NCBI RefSeq assembly: GCF_029309835.1
Contig: NZ_JARJHL010000003.1
Span: 412,001-476,000 of the forward strand
DNA from: Paracoccus sp. DMF-8
GTDB lineage: Bacteria > Pseudomonadota > Alphaproteobacteria > Rhodobacterales > Rhodobacteraceae
Direction: 5' to 3'
Length of the DNA: 64,000 nt
Under the pieces are notes generated by a model, which saw only the letters and a list, made by a program, of their open reading frames with translations, was not told the DNA's origin and made no database searches. Positions within the stretch are counted from its first letter, which is position 1; every line of letters begins with the position of its first letter. Positions 37,671 to 45,338 of the stretch are shown in pieces. The position numbers were made by a program, and so were the translations under genes.

Positions 37671-38971
37671 CCGACCTGACCCCGCGCGAGATCGTTTCCG
37701 AACTGGATCGTTTCATCATCGGCCAGAAGGACGCGAAACGCGCCGTTGCCGTGGCGCTGCGCAACCGCTGGCGCCGCAAGCAGTTGGGCGATGATCTGAG
37801 GGATGAGGTCTATCCGAAAAACATCCTGATGATCGGCCCGACCGGCGTCGGCAAGACCGAAATCAGCCGCCGTCTGGCGAAACTGGCCCGCGCGCCTTTC
37901 CTCAAGGTCGAGGCGACGAAATTCACCGAGGTCGGCTATGTCGGGCGCGATGTCGAACAGATCATCCGCGACCTGACCGATGCCGCGATCATCGAAACCC
38001 GCGAACGCATGCGCGACGAGGTCAAGGCCCGTGCCGTCAAGGCCGCCGAGGATCGCGTGGTCGAGGCTCTGGCCGGTGAAAACGCCCGCGAACAGACCCG
38101 CCAGATGTTCCGCGACAAGCTGAAGCGCGGCGAGTTGGACGATACCGTCATCGAACTGGAGGTCACGGACAATTCCAGCCCCTTTGGCGCGATGGAAATC
38201 CCCGGTCAGCCCGGCGCGATCGGCGGCATGATGGATCTGTCGGGGCTGATGAAGGCCTTCGGCGGGCGCCGTGTCCGCCGCAAGGTCACTGTCGCCGAAA
38301 GCTATGATCTGCTGATGGCGGAGGAGGCCGACAAGCTGCTGGACGACGAGGCCGTCAAGGCCGCCGCGCTGGAGGCCGTGCAGCAGGCGGGCATCGTCTT
38401 TATCGACGAAATCGACAAGGTCGCGGCGCGTTCCGATGCGCGGGGCGGCGATGTCTCGCGCGAAGGCGTGCAGCGCGATCTGCTGCCCCTGATCGAAGGC
38501 ACGACGGTTTCGACCAAATACGGCCCGGTGAAAACCGACCATATCCTGTTCATCGCCAGCGGTGCATTCCATATCGCGAAACCTTCGGATCTGCTGCCGG
38601 AATTGCAGGGCCGTCTGCCGATCCGCGTCGAATTGCGCGCCCTGACCGAAGAAGATTTCATCCGCATCCTGACCGAAACCGACAATGCCCTGACGCGCCA
38701 ATATACCGAGCTGATGGCCACCGAAGGGGTCGAGGTCACATTCACCGATGACGGCATCGCCGCGCTGGCCCGCATCGCGGCCGAGGTCAACGGCTCGGTC
38801 GAAAACATCGGCGCGCGGCGGCTGTATACCGTGATCGAGCGGGTTTTCGAAGAACTGTCCTTTACCGCGCCCGACCGTTCCGGCGACAAGGTGCAGGTCG
38901 ATGCCGCTTTCGTGGACAGATATCTGGGCGATCTGACCCGTTCGACCGACCTGTCGCGCTACGTTCTGTAG
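37667..38971 (+). CDS. hslU: ATP-dependent protease ATPase subunit HslU
   Basis: The 434-residue AAA+ unfoldase partners with HslV. The Walker A motif GPTGVGKT is at residues 57-64, Walker B in [10 protein letters not shown], and sensor 2 in [15 protein letters not shown]. The I-domain lies at about 110-240. The C-terminus DLSRYVL is the conserved tail that docks into HslV. The ATG overlaps the stop of the membrane protein gene. Confidence 0.97.
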   Translation: MTDLTPREIVSELDRFIIGQKDAKRAVAVALRNRWRRKQLGDDLRDEVYPKNILMIGPTGVGKTEISRRLAKLARAPFLKVEATKFTEVGYVGRDVEQIIRDLTDAAIIETRERMRDEVKARAVKAAEDRVVEALAGENAREQTRQMFRDKLKRGELDDTVIELEVTDNSSPFGAMEIPGQPGAIGGMMDLSGLMKAFGGRRVRRKVTVAESYDLLMAEEADKLLDDEAVKAAALEAVQQAGIVFIDEIDKVAARSDARGGDVSREGVQRDLLPLIEGTTVSTKYGPVKTDHILFIASGAFHIAKPSDLLPELQGRLPIRVELRALTEEDFIRILTETDNALTRQYTELMATEGVEVTFTDDGIAALARIAAEVNGSVENIGARRLYTVIERVFEELSFTAPDRSGDKVQVDAAFVDRYLGDLTRSTDLSRYVL

Positions 38972-39034
38972 CGCGCGGGAACCCCCGGCCCATGGCAGCG
39001 GTTGACCCTTGCAATTCCAAGCAAGAGGACCGTC

Positions 39035-39211
39035 ATGGGCTGGATTTTCGGGGTTATCATCTTTGCGCTGGATGTCTGGGCGATCGCCTCGATCATCAAC
39101 ACGAATGAATCGACCAAGGTCAAGGTGATCTGGGTCCTGCTGGTCGCCATCCTGCCGGTGGTGGGCCTGATCGTCTGGTGGCTGGCCGGGCCCAAGGCGA
39201 ATTACGGCTAG
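39035..39211 (+). CDS. Small PLDc_N-domain membrane protein
   Basis: The 58-residue protein has two membrane segments (GVIIFALDVWAIASII and VIWVLLVAILPVVGLIVWWLAG) separated by a short polar loop. This is the phospholipase D N-terminal-like pattern, here without any catalytic domain. AAGAGGA precedes the ATG. It overlaps the convergent Smr gene by four bases. Role unknown. Confidence 0.75.
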   Translation: MGWIFGVIIFALDVWAIASIINTNESTKVKVIWVLLVAILPVVGLIVWWLAGPKANYG

Positions 39212-39873
39212 GCCGTTCCCGGCTTGCGCAGATAGACGTAATAGGCGCCGTCGCCCCCGTGGCGGCGGTGCGCGGGCGTGACCTGCAGGATGATGCGGCC
39301 CAAGGGCGGCATATGCAGCCAATGCGGCACGTTATGGCGCAGCGCGCCGGGCCTGACCGGCAGCGGCGCATCCGGCCCGCCTGCCCGGCCCTTGCCGGTG
39401 ATCACCAGCACCAGCCGATGGCCCCGCGCATGGGCGCCGATCACGAAATTCATCAGCGCGGGCTGCGCCTCGGACAGGGTCATGCCGTGCAGGTCGATGC
39501 GGCTGTCGGGCGCCAGCTTGCCCTGCGTCATCTGGCGGTGCTTTTTGTGATCCATGCGCAGGGCACCGGCGCGCAACCGTTCCGAAGGGCTGGGGGCCAG
39601 ATCGACGCGGGTCGTCGGCTTGCCCGCCGCGCCAAAGGAAAATCCGCCGAAACCGGGGTCTGCGGCGGGGATCTGGTCGGGTTGTCGGGCCAGAGCGGAT
39701 TTTTTCCAGGGCAGCGCCTTGTCAGGCGGCAACTTGTCGGGCGGCAGCGCGGTCGGCGTATCGGCCAGCGGGTCCGTGGCCTTGCGCCGCGCGGGGTGCA
39801 TGGGCGCGACCGTATCGGTCACCCGCGTCCAAAGCGCCCTGTCCTCGGGGGACAGGCCCCGCCGCCGCGCCAT
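39208..39873 (-). CDS. Smr/MutS-type domain protein
   Basis: The 221-residue protein has a Pro-rich, low-complexity N-terminal half. A C-terminal Smr domain follows at about residues 120-215, with the signature RIDLHGMTLSEAQ and GHRLVLVITGKG. Smr domains have nicking or RNA endonuclease activity in some proteins. It lies three bases after the Tim44-like gene. In related genomes a lytic transglycosylase gene usually sits between them. Confidence 0.85.
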   Translation of the reverse strand: MARRRGLSPEDRALWTRVTDTVAPMHPARRKATDPLADTPTALPPDKLPPDKALPWKKSALARQPDQIPAADPGFGGFSFGAAGKPTTRVDLAPSPSERLRAGALRMDHKKHRQMTQGKLAPDSRIDLHGMTLSEAQPALMNFVIGAHARGHRLVLVITGKGRAGGPDAPLPVRPGALRHNVPHWLHMPPLGRIILQVTPAHRRHGGDGAYYVYLRKPGTA

Positions 39874-39876
39874 CGT

Positions 39877-40536
39877 TCACGCCGTGGCGACAAGACGCCA
39901 GTTCGGGTCGTCCTGACCCATCTGGCGTGCAAAGGTCCATGTATCGCGCTGCTTGCGCGCGGCCTTGGGATCGCCCTCGACCAGTTCGCCCTGCGCGTCA
40001 TAGACGGCCAGCATCAGTTCCGACACGAAGCGCACCGAAATTTCCGCAAGACCGGTCGCCTGATCGAATTGCGCGCCGGCCAGCGTGGTTTCGCGGGTGC
40101 CCAGATAGCTTGCCTCGGTCCGTAGCTGGCGGGCGTTGCGGTCGGCGATCACACCGTCAAAGGCATTCGCGACCTCGGGTGCCAGAAAATCGCGGACCTG
40201 GCTGATGTCGCCATGTTCGAAAGCCATCAGGATCATCTCATAGGCCTGTTTCGCGCCCGACAGGAACGGCCCGACCTCGAACGAGGGCTCGGTGCGTTTC
40301 ATCTGGCCAAGCGCCGCCGCCGCCGGGCTGCCCGGTTCGACATGGTCGGCGATGTCGTTTTCGGCCTGATCGCCGCGCCGGTCGGTGGCATCGGGCACCG
40401 GGCGCAGGTTGCCTTCCTGCGGGGCGCGCGGCGGTTCGTATCCGTCGCGAGAGCCCAGCACATTGCGCAGACGCACGATCAGAAAGACAGCGATCGCGGC
40501 CAGCGCGATGAGTTGCAGAAGGGCGTCCATCGTCAT
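39877..40536 (-). CDS. Tim44/TimA-like domain protein
   Basis: The 219-residue protein has one N-terminal membrane anchor (DALLQLIALAAIAVFLIVR), a low-complexity linker, and a Tim44-like C-terminal domain (EMILMAFEHGDISQVRDFLAPEVANAF; ISVRFVSELMLAVYD). Bacterial members are membrane-anchored adaptors of uncertain role, related to the mitochondrial import protein Tim44. It is divergent from fxsA. Confidence 0.85.
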   Translation of the reverse strand: MTMDALLQLIALAAIAVFLIVRLRNVLGSRDGYEPPRAPQEGNLRPVPDATDRRGDQAENDIADHVEPGSPAAAALGQMKRTEPSFEVGPFLSGAKQAYEMILMAFEHGDISQVRDFLAPEVANAFDGVIADRNARQLRTEASYLGTRETTLAGAQFDQATGLAEISVRFVSELMLAVYDAQGELVEGDPKAARKQRDTWTFARQMGQDDPNWRLVATA

Positions 40537-40644
40537 GAAGGGTCCTGAGGGCAGTTGGTTTCAGCGGATCGTCTACTTATGTAGGGTTTAGACGGGCTCA
40601 AGTCCAGTTTCGGCCCAAGGAAGTTGACCCAGGGAGAGGGGCAG

Positions 40645-41196
40645 ATGGTGTTTCTGTGGATATTCGTGCTGTTGCCGGTCATCGAGATCGCGCTGTTCGT
40701 GACGATCGGCGGCGAAATCGGGGTCTGGGCGACGCTTGCCTGGGTGCTGCTGGCAGCCATGGCAGGGGTGGCGCTGATCCGCTGGCAGGGCGCACGGGCG
40801 GCGCTGGATCTGCAGCAATCGCTGAACGATCTGCGCGATCCCTCGGCCAGCGTGGCCCATCGCACGCTGCTGGTTCTGGCCGGTTTCCTGCTGATCGTCC
40901 CCGGTTTCTTCACCGATGTGCTGGCCGGGTTTTTGCTGATTCCGGCCGTGCGCAATCTGGTGCTGAGGCAAATCGCCTCACGCGCAAAGGCGGGCATGAA
41001 TCAGGCGGGCGTGCGCTTTACCTATGGCTATCCGGCGGGTCAGGGCGGGTCGCGGGATCCGGGGGTGATCGACGGCGAATATGTCGTGCAGGACGACCCC
41101 TATCCGGCCCAGACCGGCCTGCCCCGCGCGGATGACGGCAATGGCGATGCGAAAGGCCCTGAAAATCGCGGCAAATCGGGCTGGACGCGGCATTGA
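40645..41196 (+). CDS. fxsA: FxsA family membrane protein
   Basis: The 183-residue protein has two to four membrane segments with the FxsA pattern (PVIEIALFVTIGGEIGVWATLAWVLLAA; LVLAGFLLIVPGFFTDVLAGFLLIP) and a polar C-terminal tail. In E. coli FxsA counters phage T7 exclusion by the F plasmid; its normal role is unknown. GGGAGAGGGGCAG lies directly before the ATG. Confidence 0.88.
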   Translation: MVFLWIFVLLPVIEIALFVTIGGEIGVWATLAWVLLAAMAGVALIRWQGARAALDLQQSLNDLRDPSASVAHRTLLVLAGFLLIVPGFFTDVLAGFLLIPAVRNLVLRQIASRAKAGMNQAGVRFTYGYPAGQGGSRDPGVIDGEYVVQDDPYPAQTGLPRADDGNGDAKGPENRGKSGWTRH

Positions 41197-41248
41197 GGGC
41201 CGCGCCATGCGGTGCTAGAACCCTTGCAAATCCAAGGAGGATACACCG

Positions 41249-41764
41249 ATGAGCGACGACACCGCCAACGGCATGGCGAACCCGGAAGCGGGGCAGCAGC
41301 CCGCCGTCCGCATGCAGATTCTGGCGCAATATATCCGCGACCTGTCCTTTGAAAACGCGGTGGCGCAAAAGGGCCTGCCGGGTGGCGAGGTTCAGCCCGA
41401 AATCAACGTGCAGGTCAGTCTGGACGCGCGCAAGCGCACCCCCGATCATCAATTCGAGGTGATCATGAAATTCCGCGTCAGCTCGAACAACGCGGCGGAC
41501 AAATCGCCCCTGTTCCTGTGCGAACTGGATTACGGCGGGGTGTTCCATGTCGAGGGCATCCCCGAAGACCAGATGCACCCCTTCCTGCTGATCGAATGCC
41601 CGCGCATGCTGTTCCCCTTTGTGCGCCGCATCATCTCGGACGTGACGCGCGACGGTGGTTTTCCGCCGTTCAACATGGATCCGGTCGATTTCGTGGCGCT
41701 GTATCGTCAGGAACTGGCACGCCGCCAGCAGGCCGAAAAGCCTGCGGATGTGCCGCTGTCCTGA
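41249..41764 (+). CDS. secB: Protein-export chaperone SecB
   Basis: The 171-residue protein has typical SecB blocks: ILAQYIRDLSFENA, DHQFEVIMKFRV, CELDYGGVFHVEG, and the conserved LLIECPRMLFPFVRRIISDVTRDGGFPP. It holds precursors unfolded for SecA. AAGGAGG precedes the start at good spacing. SecB near fxsA and the Tim44-like gene is typical of Rhodobacterales. Confidence 0.97.
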   Translation: MSDDTANGMANPEAGQQPAVRMQILAQYIRDLSFENAVAQKGLPGGEVQPEINVQVSLDARKRTPDHQFEVIMKFRVSSNNAADKSPLFLCELDYGGVFHVEGIPEDQMHPFLLIECPRMLFPFVRRIISDVTRDGGFPPFNMDPVDFVALYRQELARRQQAEKPADVPLS

Positions 41765-41867
41765 TTTCAGGCCAATCATCGGCAATCGGGCTGCGCGGGG
41801 CAATGCGCGGCCCTTTTCTTTTTTGGGCCCCCTATTTCAGGACGGCCCCAATTTCAGGACAGACAGC

Positions 41868-42488
41868 ATGGCCGTAAAATCCAAACGTGCATGGCAAAGG
41901 ATGTTGTCGGGGCGTCGGCTGGATCTGCTGGACCCCACCCCCGTCGATATCGAGATCGAGGATATCGCCCACGGCCTTGCCTTTGTCGCGCGCTGGAACG
42001 GGCAGACGATGGGCGATTGGGCCTATAGCGTCGCCGAACATTCGATTCTGGTCGAGGAAATCTTTTCCCGCCGTCAGCCCGATTGCGACCCGCGCTGGCG
42101 TCTGGCCGCGCTGCTGCATGACGCGCCGGAATATGTGATCGGCGACATGATTTCTCCGGTCAAGGCGGCGCTTGGCGTGGAATATGGCCAGATGGATGAA
42201 CGTATCGCGGCGGCCATCCACCAGCGTTTTGGCCTGCCCGCGCGCATCCCCGCGCCGATCAAGCGCGCGATCAAATCGGCGGACAGGCTGTCGGCCTGGC
42301 TGGAAGCCGTTCAGATCGCCGGGTTTTCCCGGACCGAGGCCGACCGGTTGTTTTCATCCCCCGGCCCCGACGCCCTGCGGGATCTGTCGATCCGCCTGCG
42401 CCCGCCGCGGGAAACCCGGCAGGCCTATCTGGACCGCTTTGCCCGGATCCTGTCGCTGATCGACGCGGATCGCAGATCGGGCAAATGA
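41868..42488 (+). CDS. HD-domain phosphohydrolase (YfbR-like)
   Basis: The 206-residue protein has an HD-type metal site: His in SVAEHSILVEEIF, HD in LAALLHDAPEYVIGDM, and a later Asp in KSADRLSAWLE. This resembles 5'-deoxynucleotidases and other HD hydrolases acting on nucleotides. The start is preceded by CAGGACA. Its stop codon lies within the terminator of the convergent H-NS-like gene. Confidence 0.8.
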   Translation: MAVKSKRAWQRMLSGRRLDLLDPTPVDIEIEDIAHGLAFVARWNGQTMGDWAYSVAEHSILVEEIFSRRQPDCDPRWRLAALLHDAPEYVIGDMISPVKAALGVEYGQMDERIAAAIHQRFGLPARIPAPIKRAIKSADRLSAWLEAVQIAGFSRTEADRLFSSPGPDALRDLSIRLRPPRETRQAYLDRFARILSLIDADRRSGK

Positions 42489-42510
42489 AAAACCCCGCCG
42501 GTGGCGGGGT
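42486..42510 (-). terminator. Terminator after hvrA-like gene
   Basis: CCCCGCC at 42493-42499 pairs with GGCGGGG at 42503-42509. On the minus strand a T5 run follows (plus-strand AAAAA before the stem). It overlaps the stop codon of the HD-domain gene. Confidence 0.8.
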
Positions 42511-42521
42511 CAATGCTGATG

Positions 42522-42830
42522 TCAGATCGCCAGATCGTCCAGCGAACCGCCATTGTCCAGGTGTTCCTGCGCCCAACGCGGCTTGCGGCCACGACCGCTC
42601 CAGGTTTGTGTGGCATCGGCGGGATTGGCATATTTGGCGGCGACGCGGCTGCGGGTCACCTTGACACCGGTCAGTTCGGCAAGGTTGAAACCATGCTCGC
42701 GCGCGGCCAATTCAACGGCAGCCAGAGCCTCTTTCCTGCGGCGCTCTTCGTAAGAGTTGATCGCGCGCTCGACTTTATTGCGCAGGTCGCGCAATTCGCT
42801 CAGCTGCATCGCGTCAAGGTCAATGTTCAT
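42522..42830 (-). CDS. hvrA: H-NS family nucleoid protein (HvrA-like)
   Basis: The 102-residue protein has an N-terminal coiled-coil region (LSELRDLRNKVERAINSYEERRRKE) and a C-terminal H-NS DNA-binding motif (TWSGRGRKPRWAQEHL). In Rhodobacter capsulatus the H-NS-like hvrA follows regA and controls photosynthesis and nitrogenase genes. The same order is seen here, which supports the name. It ends at a strong terminator. Confidence 0.8.
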   Translation of the reverse strand: MNIDLDAMQLSELRDLRNKVERAINSYEERRRKEALAAVELAAREHGFNLAELTGVKVTRSRVAAKYANPADATQTWSGRGRKPRWAQEHLDNGGSLDDLAI

Positions 42831-42904
42831 TGGGGTTCCTTATGGAAACTTGAATTTGTGAATTAAGTTATTTCTATGGATCCGGAAATTTCAAGCTGAA
42901 TTGA

Positions 42905-43450
42905 TTATTTCGGACTGCGCTTGGCTAAAATCCGCTGCAATGTCCGGCGATGCATATGCAGGCGGCGGGCGGTTTCGCTGACATTGCGGTCGCATTGTTC
43001 GAAAACCCGTTGAATATGTTCCCAACGGACACGGTCGGCCGACATCGGCGCCTCGGGCGGCGGGGGCAGCGTATCGCCCTTGGCCAAAAGCGCGCGGGTC
43101 ACGTCATCGGCGTCAGCCGGCTTTGACAGATAATCCGAAGCGCCCATTTTTACGGCAGCAACCGCCGTGGCAATCGCGCCATAGCCGGTCAGGACGACAA
43201 TCCGCAGATCTGCCCGCGCTTCGCGCAGGGCATCGACAACATCCAGGCCATTGCCATCTTCAAGCCGCAGGTCGACGACGGCAAAGGCCGGGGGTTTGCT
43301 GGCAACGGCCAGCTTGGCCGCCGCCACCGATTCCGCCCGCGTCACAACGAAACCTCGCTTTTCCATCGCGCGGGAAAGCCTGTTCAGGAAGATTTCGTCA
43401 TCATCGACGAGAAGAAGGCTGGGATCAGGTCCGATGTCGGTCTGGGTCAC
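42905..43450 (-). CDS. regA: Redox response regulator RegA/PrrA/ActR
   Basis: The 181-residue protein has a receiver domain with the phospho-acceptor Asp60 in FAVVDLRLEDG and a C-terminal Fis-type helix-turn-helix (DRNVSETARRLHMHRRTLQRILAKR) that is almost invariant in RegA proteins. It activates or represses energy-metabolism operons according to redox state. The GTG at 43450 gives the family length; the frame is open 20 codons further upstream. It is divergent from regB, with hvrA downstream. Confidence 0.95.
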   Translation of the reverse strand: MTQTDIGPDPSLLLVDDDEIFLNRLSRAMEKRGFVVTRAESVAAAKLAVASKPPAFAVVDLRLEDGNGLDVVDALREARADLRIVVLTGYGAIATAVAAVKMGASDYLSKPADADDVTRALLAKGDTLPPPPEAPMSADRVRWEHIQRVFEQCDRNVSETARRLHMHRRTLQRILAKRSPK

Positions 43451-43927
43451 GAAAAACAACCTGCGAATTATGGTTTGACGGACTTTAGGCGCCTTCGCGG
43501 GCAGCGTCAAATGATGCGCGACCGCTGCGATCAGATGGCGGACCGCGCCGCTTTGGCCACGGCAGGCCCGATGATAATCCGAGATTTGACGCTACGGCAT
43601 TTCGCGCCATTCCGGGGGACGGCGATACGGCTTCTGCCCGTGATGGGTCGGGGCTTTGGTCTTTGATCGTCCTGTTTCGTAACTCCGATTACGAAAACAG
43701 ACCAATCCGATGGCCGGGATTTTGAGGCGCCAATACATACATATAAGATGAATAATGGTGGTCGATCTTTATCGGCGAAAATTCGCGCAATTCAATGTGA
43801 ATGATGTTAACAATGAACAAATCAATCTTTTGGAAAAGCTGTTTGCAATCGTCCTGACCGGGAAAGTTGATCCCGGCCACCCGCGCAGATATCAACACGG
43901 GGCATTCATACCTGATCGGAGCAGCTC
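43451..43927. promoter_or_regulatory. regA-regB divergent intergenic region
   Basis: This 477-base region separates the two divergent genes. It contains an 8-6-8 inverted repeat at 43675-43696 and an AT-rich part at about 43730-43870. A possible 63-codon frame at 43755-43946 overlaps the start of regB; it has no family features, so I do not call it a gene. SenC/PrrC, found between these genes in Rhodobacter, is absent. Confidence 0.5.
43675..43696. promoter_or_regulatory. Inverted repeat TTTCGTAA-N6-TTACGAAA
   Basis: The eight-base arms at 43675-43682 and 43689-43696 are perfect complements with a six-base spacer. The symmetry and position between divergent regulator genes suggest a protein-binding operator rather than a terminator. 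The binding protein is unknown. Confidence 0.55.
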
Positions 43928-45283
43928 ATGCCTTTCGGATTCGTGAACCGCAGGATTCCGATGCTGCCGGGACAGCCCGCGCCCGAACCCATCCGCCTGC
44001 GCACGCTGATCCTGCTGCGGTGGTTCGCGATCTTTGGTCAGCTGACGACGGTTGCGGCGGCGTGGATGATGGATGTGCGGATGCCACTGGCTGCGGTGCT
44101 GGGGGTGATCGGACTTGCGGTCGTGCTGAACCTGCGGCTGACGCTGCGCCCCGTCGGGCGGGTTTCGGATACCGGGGCGGTGTTCCAGCTGGGCTTTGAC
44201 CTCTGGCAGATCTCGACCCTGCTGGCGCTGACCGGGGGGATGACCAACCCCTTTGCGCTGCTGGTGCTGGCGCCGGTGACGATTGCCGCGACATCTTTGC
44301 CGACGCGCTACATGATGGCGCTTGGCGCGGCGACGCTGATCATGGTGACGATCGCCAGCCTGTTTTCGATCCCGTTGTCGTTCAACAATGGCGCGCGGAT
44401 GGCGCTGGACCAGCCCTATCAATTCGGCCATTGGGCGGCTATCGTGATCGGCGTGGCCTTTCTGTCGGCCTATGTCCACCGCGTCGCTTCGGATCTGGTG
44501 GCGACCTCGGACGCGCTGTTCGCCGCGCGCATGGCGTTGGAGCGGGAACAGAAGCTGCAGCATCTGGGCGGCGTCGTCGCCGCCGCCGCGCATGAGATGG
44601 GCACCCCGCTGGCGACGATCAAGCTGGTCGTGGCCGAGCTTGCCGACGAACTGGCCGAGCTTTTGCCCGACCGCCCCGATCTGGCCGAGGACCCGGCGAT
44701 TCTGCGCCAGTCCGCGGATCGCTGCGCCGGGATCCTGAAATCCATGGGTCGCGCGGGCAAGGATGATCTGATGATCCGCACCACCGATCTGGAAAACCTG
44801 CTGAATGAGGCTGCGGCACCGCACAAGTCGCGCGGCGCGCGCATCCATATCGCGGTCGAGGGGCAGGCCGATCACGTCCACCGCGACGCCGCGATCCTGC
44901 ACGGCCTGCGCAATCTGATCCAGAATGCCGTCGATTTCGCGCGTGAACGGGTCGAGGTGCAGGCCATATGGCTGCCCGACAGCCTGCGGCTGACGATCCG
45001 CGACGATGGGCCGGGCTATCCCCCCGCGTTGCTGCCCCGGCTTGGCAGCCCCTTCGTGACCACCCGCCCCAGGGCCGAGGATGGCCGTGGCTACGAAGGC
45101 ATGGGGCTGGGCCTGTTCATCGCCAAGGCGCTGCTGGAAGGGTCGGGGGCGACCGTCAGCTTTGCCAATGCCGAACCGGGTGCCACGGCGACGCTGGTCT
45201 GGCCCCGCGCGGTGATCGAGGCGGATTCGCGGCGTGCCTTGGGCGAAAACCCCGCGATAGACCCGGGACCCATGGAGCATTAA
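43928..45283 (+). CDS. regB: Redox sensor histidine kinase RegB/PrrB
   Basis: The 451-residue kinase has six membrane segments, with the ubiquinone-interacting signature LTGGMTNPFALLVLAP in the third-fourth segment region. The phospho-acceptor His222 lies in AAHEMGTPLATIK. The redox-active Cys266 is in DRCAGILKSMGRAGKDD, equivalent to Cys265 of R. capsulatus RegB. The ATP-binding domain ends the protein. Its partner RegA is encoded divergently. GGAGC lies before the ATG. Confidence 0.95.
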   Translation: MPFGFVNRRIPMLPGQPAPEPIRLRTLILLRWFAIFGQLTTVAAAWMMDVRMPLAAVLGVIGLAVVLNLRLTLRPVGRVSDTGAVFQLGFDLWQISTLLALTGGMTNPFALLVLAPVTIAATSLPTRYMMALGAATLIMVTIASLFSIPLSFNNGARMALDQPYQFGHWAAIVIGVAFLSAYVHRVASDLVATSDALFAARMALEREQKLQHLGGVVAAAAHEMGTPLATIKLVVAELADELAELLPDRPDLAEDPAILRQSADRCAGILKSMGRAGKDDLMIRTTDLENLLNEAAAPHKSRGARIHIAVEGQADHVHRDAAILHGLRNLIQNAVDFARERVEVQAIWLPDSLRLTIRDDGPGYPPALLPRLGSPFVTTRPRAEDGRGYEGMGLGLFIAKALLEGSGATVSFANAEPGATATLVWPRAVIEADSRRALGENPAIDPGPMEH

Positions 45284-45338
45284 CCATATTTTAACCGCTG
45301 ATGGCTAAGGCTTGGCGGGTCCAAGCGCGGAATCTGAT

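Noticed and set aside
43755..43946. 63-codon frame before regB as a gene
   Set aside because: It overlaps the regB start and has no family features or clear ribosome-binding site; kept only as a finding to check.
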